The notes beneath the pieces are model-generated. The model ran no database searches. It worked only from the letters and a program-made list of their open reading frames with translations, and was not told where the DNA came from. Positions 56,129 through 64,000 of a stretch of 64,000 nucleotides of DNA are shown here, piece after piece. Each line of letters begins with the position of its first letter. Position 1 is the first letter of the stretch. A program made the translations under genes and the position numbers. The stretch spans positions 1,488,001 through 1,552,000 of the forward strand of contig JAHYIO010000037.1 in assembly GCA_020543525.1 (NCBI GenBank), in the 5' to 3' direction. The DNA is from Coriolopsis trogii (Eukaryota; Basidiomycota; Agaricomycetes; Polyporales; Polyporaceae).

Positions 56129-57637
56129 ATGCCCTCCCAGCCGCAAGCATACGCCATGAGCAACATCGACCGCGACACGAAAATCCGCTCTTCCTCGCCC
56201 AGCGATAGCACCTCTCGTGGGAACGTGGTCGACCATGACGCCCCCAATGGTGAGCCGCCCGTGCCCAGTTACATGACGCCCCGGCTGTGTTCCCTTTCCC
56301 TTGCCCCCTCCTCTCCACATCCCCGCCACTGCCGCTGACCATGTCTGACCCTGTTCCAGTCACCGACGACATCCGCGCCGCCGGACCCAGCAAGCAGACA
56401 GGCATGAGGCCCAACGGCGAACATGTCATCAAGGTCCAGCCACTCAAGCGTAGTGAGATGCAGGTGCGCTCATCGGCATTGGACGCTCCGGATCATCCGT
56501 ATGCGTTCTTAACTGACCCTCGATGCGTCATCGCTATAGCCATCCTATGCTCAGGATCTTGGGACAGGAGAGGTATGTCTTATCTTTATTGTCATGCTCC
56601 TAACCCCCACAGTACCTGACACTGTTCGCCAAGGTCACCCATGGCATATACGGTTCATTGCTCCAATGTCTCGGTGTTGGAATTGGATTCCTAGGAGCCA
56701 TTCCGTGTTGCCCATGCCCCAACCCCTTCCGTGAGGTACAGCAAGGTATCTTCCCCCGTTTTGACTGTGAGAGAGTTGAGTAGTGTCTGACGATGCCTCA
56801 AAGGCTCCGTCGGTCTCGTCTCACGGTTCGGCCAGTTCTACAAGTCTGTCGACCCCGGTCTCGTTCAGGTCAACGTCTGCACCGAGTCCCTCCGTGTGGT
56901 CGATGTGAAGATCCAGATCAGTCCGATTGGGCGACAGAAGGTCATCACCAGGGACAATGTCGACGTCGAGATGTGTGTACCAATGCCTGGTCCTGTTTGG
57001 GCCCTTCGAATTGACCGAGACACATCTCCCCCGCAGTGACTCCGTCATCTACTTCCAAATCACCAGCCCCTACCGCGCAGCATTCGGCATCTCCGACTTG
57101 CGCCAGGCGCTCATCGAGCGTGCACAGACCACCTTGCGACACGTTGTCGGCGCGCGGGCAGTGCAGTCTGTTGTCACCGAGCGTGAGGCCATCGCGTTCG
57201 AGATTGCCGAAATCGTCGGTGACGTCGCGGACAAGTGGGGTGTCGCGATCGAGGGCATCCTCATCAAGGACATCATTTTCTCCCCGGAGGTCTCTGCCTC
57301 GCTCTCGTCCGCCGCGCAGCAGAAGCGGATCGGAGAGTCCAAGGTCATTGCCGCCCGCGCCGAGGTCGACGCCGCGCGCCTCATGCGTCAAGCAGCGGAC
57401 ATCCTTGCTAGCCCCGCGGCGATGCAGATCAGGCAGCTCGAGGCGCTGCAGGCGATGGCCAAGAGCGCGAGCAGCAAGGTCGTGTTCGTGCCGATGCATT
57501 TGCAGAACGACGTCATGGGCCAGGTTTCGCAGCAAATGCAGGCGTCGGGCTCTGGCTCTGGAATCAGCCCGGTGAACGACGAGAGCGGGGAGACTGTCAC
57601 TCGCGCTGGTCTACTCAACAGCGTGGAGCATATCTGA
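56129..57637 (+). CDS. stomatin family SPFH-domain membrane protein
   Basis: The start at 56129 (MPSQPQAYAMSNIDRDTKIR) was chosen over the internal ATG at 56156. Short exons give HVIKVQPLKRSEMQPSYAQD and then a membrane hairpin, LLQCLGVGIGFLGAIPCCPCPNPF, with a Cys cluster likely to be palmitoylated. The SPFH domain follows: VQQGSVGLVSRFGQFYKSVDPGLVQVNV, then VDVKIQISPIGRQKVITRDNVDVEIDSVIYFQITSPYRAAFGI. It continues with ERAQTTLRHVVGARAVQSVVTEREAIAFEIAEIV and the oligomerising helix SAAQQKRIGESKVIAARAEVDAARLMRQAADIL. Stomatins scaffold membrane microdomains at the plasma membrane or late endosome. At least five introns are needed. The last exon ends TRAGLLNSVEHI, stop at 57635-57637. Confidence 0.92.
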
Positions 57638-58840
57638 GCTGGTAACTTCCAATGAGGCATGCTCTACGCGCCTCAGTCCATCCTCATCCATCCCTCCCCT
57701 CACCCCGCCCATGACAGTCTGAAATTGTTTCGACGACCGTCACGTATTCCCCGAGGACTGCTATGTCGATACTCACATCTGGAAGTCATACTGTCTAGCT
57801 CCCTCACCCTGCTATCATGCAATCGCTCTCGATGACTTGATGTTACCCTATCCTTCCTAGTCCTCTGTACAATAGCTATTATGCTTGTACCTGTAACGTT
57901 CACGGATATAATGATAGGATACCTCTACTGCCCGATATACCCGACGCAATTGGGCATACGACGTGAGTTATTATCATCCGTTGGCGTGCTTCTACATCTG
58001 TATTACGGTCTATTGCCATTGTTGGAGCTGTCCGTAAACTTCGCGTTCACTTGTCAAGTTTGCGCTGGAGTGCTAACATTGCATCGTTTCGCAGGTTTGT
58101 GACCTCGCCGACGACAGCGCAGACGATCAGGTTGGACAGGCCGACATTGACATCCCTGCAGTCTCCGCCCTGCTTTCCCCCCGGATCTTCGCACGAGAAG
58201 GTGCGGTCATATAGATCGTTGTAATGGCGGATGTCATGGATTTGACTGACGTCTTTGCATATTCCCACTAGCCGGCATCATGTCGTTTCTTGGGCTCAAT
58301 ATATCTGGATGGATACCTGCTTGTTCCCCCTTTAGAGTGCACAATTGCGCCGACGGGGAGCACAAGTGACAAGAGCATGCGAGTCACTGTATACAGCCCG
58401 TCCGGCGAGCGGTGGGTAGGGAATGTCGTGCACCCCGGTTTGGGGCCGTTATGATATGTCGCAGCTGTCCGCCGACCGCTTTTGGTCTGTCTTTCTCCCT
58501 CGCTCATCTTTGTCCGTCTACGGCGGATCACCCGAGAACATCAACATCAAGTGTAATGGGCAGGATGGACGGGGCGGCACCTCGAGGTGCGGTCTGCGAG
58601 TGACAACCGAGCAGGCCACGGCTGTCCTGCGCAGGACAGTCTTGACCGCGAAGGCCCGCGGGTCCTGGTCAGTTGTCTATATGTTCTTCGTAAGACTCAT
58701 CGCCTCGCCCCCTCTGCCCGTTCCCCTTTCCCTCACCTTCCACTGCCTCTCTGGTGGTATGCTGGTTTCGTCTTGAGCCTTCCCTCCGCTTTCAGGCTGT
58801 ATTCACTCCTTTACATTCTGTCTTTGACTCGGCGCAAACT
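57638..58840. other. 1.2-kb intergenic region, possible short minus-strand ORFs
   Basis: Holds the stomatin 3' UTR and the promoter of the next gene. Two short minus-strand frames (58047-58268 and 58268-58531) abut each other. The first contains a small Cys-rich segment (FSCEDPGGKQGGDC, then GLSNLIVCAVVGEV) that could be a remnant of a small secreted protein, but there is no signal peptide and no confident family. Confidence 0.35.
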
Positions 58841-60322
58841 ATGGAACTTGTTACTATCGACGACAGCGACGCTGATAAGATACGTTACTTCAGGGATGAC
58901 CTTTGGATGCACCAGACGGCACGCTCTGTCGTTCACCAGGGGACGTTTTCAGAGGGCTACACGAACGCACGCGCGGAGTTCAGGTTCAATGGTAAGTCGC
59001 CTTCATCGACTTTACCTCGACGGAGGAGTTGAGAATTGGATCGACACAGGCACGGGAGTAGTCGTATACGGCGTCACGACCGCACCACCTGGCAACACGA
59101 GCGCAGCCCCTCCCTCTGTCTCCTTTTCTGTTGACGGCATCGTCAGTAGCCCGTTTACAGTCAACTGGGTGGGTGAGACGACGTACGGACAAGTATTCTA
59201 CGACTCGGGCGAGCTTCCGCCCGGGGAGCACGTCCTGCAGCTGAACGTCACACATGGGACGCACGATTGGCCATTCGTCCTGGATTACATCCGATACGTT
59301 CCTCTGCCTGACCCTGACTCGGGTCCGCGGTCTTCGGCCAGCGTGAGCCCTCCAGAGGATACGGCAGGCGCGATGTCGCATGCGCAGACGATCGCGGTTG
59401 CGGCGGGCATAGTTGGAGCTATCGCGATGACGATAGTGGCTATCATCCTCTGGTACTGTCTGTTCTTGGAGAAAATCAAGGGACCTAGTAGGAGTCGCAT
59501 TTCGTTCATTCATACGTCTCGGCGGGCCAAGGTGGATCTGTTGGATCATGGTGAGAGTTCCGTCGCACATATCCGTGTCAACAAAGCAAGCCACTGACTG
59601 ACATGGCACCAGGACCGAAGAGGCCGCCGTCTGCACTAGGATCGCCGGACTCGGCGTCAGCATCCAAATTCCACGAATGGGAGAAGCTGAGAAGCCAGAG
59701 CTACACACTGCCCACTCTTGGCACGGAGTACCACTGGCACTTCGCGTCGGCGCGCGGCGGTGACGTCGAGTCGCGTCCATCTTCTCCGCCATCGAGCCAA
59801 GCTTCGTCGTTCGGATTCGTAACACGCTCGTCCACCCGTTCAGGAACCCCTTCCAGCGCTGCTGCGACGGGCCTTGATGCAGCCACACCCCCCACCATAC
59901 TCTCTCTTCCAGGGATGCCTCAAGTCCCTGCGATCGCCTACCGCCCAGCGACGCCCGAATTCATATTCCTCAACCATCCTTACAGCGCTAGCGCTCGGGA
60001 ACGCGGACAGCAGGGGACTTCCGCAACCGGGTCGAGCAAAGCACACATGGAAGACGCACAGACAACCCCGCGGAAGCAGGCCACGTTCCACGCGGACTCC
60101 GGTAGGCGGTTCAGGGAGGGCGATGAGCTGCCTGCGGACGTTGTTTCGGTGCCCTCGCGGAGGAGACGTGCGGCGACGGGGAAGAAGGCGGCGCAGGACA
60201 AGGGGTTGACCGTGCAGGTTGGGCCGGGTCTGCATGTTGTGAACGGGGACGGCACGCGCAAGTCTTATGTTACTGTCGCGTCTGCCATGTCCGATGTGCC
60301 GCCTATTTATACGGAAGAATGA
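58841..60322 (+). CDS. single-pass membrane protein with N-terminal beta-rich ectodomain, third family member
   Basis: Three exons (58841-58991, 59050-59550, 59613-60322) splice to 1362 nt, 453 residues. The start MELVTIDDSDADKIRYFRDD has no hydrophobic signal peptide. The ectodomain continues EFRFNGTGVVVYGVTTAPPGN, SFSVDGIVSSPF, GQVFYDSGELPPGEHVLQLNV and WPFVLDYIRYVPLP. The final DYIRY corresponds to DYIVYT in the two genes at 16.7 and 18.7 kb, and TIDD is shared at the start, so all three belong to the same architecture. One transmembrane helix (TIAVAAGIVGAIAMTIVAIILWYCLFL) is followed by a basic segment and a disordered tail of about 240 residues with Ser/Pro-rich stretches, a basic SRRRRAATGKK patch and a C-terminus DVPPIYTEE. 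Function unknown. Confidence 0.82.
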
Positions 60323-61143
60323 ATGGCGGTAGGGTCCGGTGCGGCAAGGGGGGTTGCGCGGCGGTGGCTGGCTTGGACTGTTGCATGATTATAGTACTAC
60401 TGGTTTCTGCTGTTTCTGAAGGCTACACGGACATCCAAATCACGGTACAGACAACGGAAAACTAATCTTGTATACATTGATGTGATTGTATCACGTACGC
60501 CTCTGTGGGAGGTGCTGATGGCGTGCATGAAACTCGTAAGGCCCCGTAGCGCTGATTTAGCCGACACGCACCCGCGATCTCAGCAAATTGCAGGACTTGT
60601 ATCATCACACCTCAAACTCTGTCGTTCAAATTAGTGGCAGAGGGTGGTACAACAAATAATCCCCTCGCCTTTTACTAGGGGATTCCGTGTACCACCCTCA
60701 CATCAATGCCACCATGCGAATTTTTCAGAATACCTGAGCTTTGGCTTCGGATGGATCTACCCTTCATTTGTCTCATTTTTTGTATTTGTATCAAGTATGA
60801 AGGGAAGAAGGCTCAGGCAATGCATGGACGTATGAATTGTAAATTGAGACATTGCCAGTCGCTTGTTGTATCCGTTCGTGTAGTTATTGCCTCATTGGGA
60901 GAGTGTAGTAATGGACGGTCCTGCTTAGTCGCGAGTTCCGGCTACCTTGCCTCTCTCGTTCACATCGCGCCTTGGCCGACTCTATCTGCTGTATATCTAT
61001 CTCTATCTATCTCTCTGGACTGGAAGCACCGAAGCCGCACTTGCCAATAGAAGTTGCCAGGCTCAACCCTAACACGCATCCGCGCGAAGTCTTGCATGCT
61101 CTTTCATTCCAGTCCAGTAACGAGGTCCACCGCGCCCCACTCC
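60323..61143. other. intergenic region upstream of the right-end coiled-coil gene
   Basis: About 820 bp with 3' UTR sequence of the membrane-protein gene and upstream promoter sequence. It includes a CTAT microsatellite near its right end. Plus-strand frames around 60,640-61,230 are short and lack recognisable content. Confidence 0.4.
60993..61016 (+). repeat. CTAT/CT microsatellite
   Basis: An imperfect run of CTAT and CT units about 230 bp upstream of the start codon at 61245. It is a simple repeat, possibly part of a pyrimidine-rich promoter. Confidence 0.7.
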
Positions 61144-61151
61144 CTTTATAC
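61144..61151 (+). promoter_or_regulatory. TATA-like element of the right-end gene
   Basis: A TTTATAC element followed by a C-rich stretch lies about 95 bp upstream of the ATG at 61245. Confidence 0.35.
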
Positions 61152-61244
61152 ACCCCCTCGCTTGCTGCTGGCAGCCACTGCTCCTCGTTCACCCACAGCT
61201 ACTTCCTAGACCTTCGGAATCTCCGAGTGTGACAGTCGCGCGCC

Positions 61245-64000
61245 ATGTCGTTCGATTCCCGCCCGTTGACTCCAGACTCGCAGCTTACCAGCAGCCTGCA
61301 CCGCGCCACGACGACCATCGACGAGCTCACGAACGCGTTGACGAGTGCCTCTCGTCTGTCGTCTCCGGAGCCGGACAACGTGTGCACTTGCTGCTGTGGC
61401 AGGGACGAGTGCGAGACGAGTAGGGCATGGGCCGCCTTGAAGGCGAAGCTGGAGAGCAGACTGGTGCTGAGCGCAGGTACGTGGTGGCTCATTGGGAAGG
61501 GAGGGCATTCTCTGAACTCATGCAATGGTCGCTTGTAGAAGTTGGCAGAGCTTTATTGGAACGTCATGAGGCGTTGGTTCGTAGGCAAAGAGAAGAGGTA
61601 CGTGAACGGTTGCCTCGACGCCTTCGCATACATACTCAAGTGACGGGTTGCCTGCTTCCTATCGCCTAGTCCATTCACAGTGATGATACTGCTTCGCTGG
61701 AGTCTCCCGTGGATGTAAGGGTTGCGGAGCTTGTCAAGCAGGTTCGTTACATGATATTCGAAGGCTTGCTCCCTCTGATCGCGACCGTTATAGAATGCTT
61801 TGTTGGAGAAGGCAAGTATCGAGTATTTGTGCCGAAGACACAACGAAACATGCTGACAACTGTACAAATAGCGTCTCACGCAAGCTCTCATGCACACGGA
61901 AATGAGCGAGACGTCAAAGAAAGCTCTTCTGCAAGAACTTGAGCAGGCCAAGACGGACGTCGCACGCCTCAGCTCCCAGAATGCCCGTGCCGTTGGGCTC
62001 GAGAACCGCCTGGCCATGGCTCTTCAAGAGAAGGACGACCTGAAGCAGGAACTCGACAGTGCCACTCAAAGGGCGAGGATGACTGAGTCTCGCATTGTCT
62101 CATACAGGGAGAAATGCGGTCAGTAGCTTCCTTACGTTGGGTTTGGAATGATGGCTGACCCATACTGACAGCGAAACTGCAAGCGCAAGTCGCTAGGCTC
62201 CGAGAGGATTTGGACGTTCAGAGGACTCACAGACATGAGTTGTCCGAGGAGCTCTTGAGTGATGCTAAGCAGCGCCTAGAGCAGTTGCAACAGTTCAATG
62301 TATGTGACTGCATCTTTCACATGACAATCTCATTGACCGCCACTCCAGCAATTGGGGCATGCGGCTGACATCCACGACGAGGAAGTTACAGAAGTTCTCG
62401 AGTCACTGGTTGCAGACAACGAGGCTCTGAAGCGTGACAACGCGGAGCTCCAGAACCTCCTTACAGCAGAGAGAGAGGAGCTTCATTCATTACAGGAAGA
62501 GCTGGAAGAGCGCCGCGCCAGTGACACCCCGTTCAGACGTGGTCATCGCTTCACTCATAGTGGTAATTCGTTCACATTCCATGACACCTCCGCCCCATTG
62601 TCTCCTACCTTCCATGTGGGGACCGCCCCCACGTCTTCCGTACTTCGCTCCAGGATGCATAGCGAGAAGGCGACCGGTGAACGCCGTTCCATCAGCGTTG
62701 AACGTAGCAGGGAACGTACTGCAAGACGTCTATTCGTAAGTCTCCACAGTGAACCTACATATACATTTTTTGACATGTTGTCTAGGAACCCCTGACTCCT
62801 GAGACTGACCGTCGTCCATTGTCACCGACGGATTCCCACATACCCGCTGGCAACAAGTGGACATCTTTCGCTCCTTCGCGAACCGGATATGCCCCTTCGC
62901 AACTTAGCGCAGAGCTCGACGAAGCCGACAACAACACCATGTCTCCAGAGCGACCTCGCGCCCAGAGGCCTTTATTCCTTCTCACTCGCGAGCGAGGCGT
63001 GCAGACAGATATCACATGGAACGGCGGCACTGGTAGCCTTCTCTCCCCTTCTCCGATTCCTCGAGGCTTTGGTGACCATATCTCCTCGAACGACGGCCAG
63101 TCCGAGTCCTCTTCGCTTACGGACGGTATTCAATCGACCGCGATTGGCACATTGGTTGACCGTGCTGCACTTCTGCTCAGCCGCATCGTGCAAGCTGATG
63201 CACTCACCCTCACCAACCGCCTCAAGCGCCAGCATCTGCTAGGTGCAGACGTCAGCCACCTATCGCGCACCACTGTGAACGCCATTCTTAATGACGCCAC
63301 TGCCCTCCGCAGTCAGTTCCGAGCCTTCCTCGAGGATGAGAAGACCACGACGACGTGCACGCGACGAGACTTACGTGCTCTGCTGAAACTCGTCAAGGAT
63401 GTCTTCGCAGAGCTAGGGCAGCTACGAGTAACACTCAACGACGTCATCCTCGACCCAACTGTTGCGGGGAAGGTCAGCGAGATGGCCATGAACCCATCTA
63501 AGGCACAGAACACGGATGCAACCACCCGGGATGGCGCTCCAGGTCCCAGTGCGCCCTCATGGATGGCGCCCATATCGAAGCTGCTGGGTCTTCCTGGCGG
63601 CGGCACACATGCTGCAGAGTCAGCTGGACAGCGTGCACTCTCGCCTCCTGCCCGGAACATCGGTCGTGGTCGGCCGCCCAGGATCGCGCCCAAGTTACAG
63701 CCTGCGCTTTCAGCGTCTGCGATGACCGTCAATGTCGAGTTCAGTGGCACCGCCGTGGGTCGAGCGGTCACCAGCACGTACTCGGCTCATCCCAGTCGGG
63801 GCGAGTTTAGTGGGCTGACGACTCCGAGTACTGCTGTCAGTGCCAACACACCTGCGGTGGCGCAGCCCGTACCGAGACAAGATCTCTCGCGTAGTGTCAT
63901 GGGTATCTTCGCCGGTGCGCCGAAGCCCGCGGAGGGCGACCCTTGGGTAGTCATTCCTCGGCAGTCGAGCAGGAACATGAACAGGGCGACGAGTCTCGCG
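61245..64000 (+). CDS. coiled-coil hypothetical protein, 3' end beyond the window
   Basis: The start MSFDSRPLTPDSQLTSSLHR at 61245 leads to a short Cys-rich patch (NVCTCCCGRDEC). Heptad-rich exons follow: VGRALLERHEALVRRQREE, then RLTQALMHTEMSETSKKALLQELEQ, and AVGLENRLAMALQEKDDLKQELDSATQRARM. The middle has VTEVLESLVADNEALKRDNAELQNLL, a disordered segment and TRERGVQTDITWNGG. A helical domain, TLVDRAALLLSRIVQADALTLTNRLKRQHLLGADVSHLSRTTVNAIL, then reaches LKLVKDVFAELGQLR. The last part seen is Ser/Pro-rich and still open at 64000. Seven or eight exons are visible. The layout suggests a cytoskeletal or cell-cycle scaffold, but I recognise no family. Confidence 0.72.

Noticed and set aside
1..64000. 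tRNA genes, transposon ends, LTRs or CRISPR-like arrays
   Set aside because: I looked by eye for B-box-like motifs, long direct or inverted repeats and regularly spaced repeats and found none convincing. A computed search (tRNAscan, self-alignment) would be decisive.

Overview
The window looks like euchromatic genomic DNA from an Agaricomycete (mushroom-forming basidiomycete, wood-rot type). Evidence: dense multi-exon genes with 50-70 nt GT-AG introns, GC-rich third codon positions, short intergenic spacers on both strands, and basidiomycete-style single-pass membrane proteins with Ser/Thr-rich stalks. I see no prokaryotic operon, tRNA, rRNA, CRISPR array, integrase or convincing transposon. 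Gene models were spliced by eye from frame continuity and GT/AG sites.

Layout. 0.4-14.7 kb is a housekeeping block: MTD1 (NAD-dependent methylene-THF dehydrogenase, +), an ORMDL sphingolipid regulator (-), a virilizer-type m6A writer subunit (+), ERMES subunit MDM34 (-), eIF3m (+) and a UPF0652 zinc protein (-). 14.7-16.7 kb is mostly empty. 16.7-19.8 kb holds a tandem pair of single-pass membrane proteins (+). 20.1-30.8 kb holds a coiled-coil protein (possibly augmin-like), ORC4 with AT-hooks, a CHORD-like/AT-hook protein and an Arb1-like siRNA-chaperone subunit with a WG-rich segment (all +). 30.9-42.7 kb is all minus strand: U5-40K WD40 protein, a membrane/coiled-coil protein, an SDR oxidoreductase, eIF3b and a three-RRM protein. 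44.6-54.6 kb is one large neurofibromin/IRA RasGAP gene (+). 56.1-64 kb holds a stomatin, a third membrane protein of the stalk/TM type, and a coiled-coil gene running off the right edge (+).

Functionally the window is rich in RNA-related genes: m6A writing (virilizer), RNAi/heterochromatin (Arb1-like), splicing (U5-40K), RNA binding (three-RRM protein) and translation initiation (eIF3b, eIF3m). Nothing suggests these are co-regulated as a cluster.

The points most worth a second look are the Arb1-like protein with an Ago-hook-like WG segment, the sequence-recognisable virilizer gene with a GC-AG intron, ORC4 with AT-hooks and an altered Walker B motif, and the CHORD-like zinc domain fused to AT-hooks.
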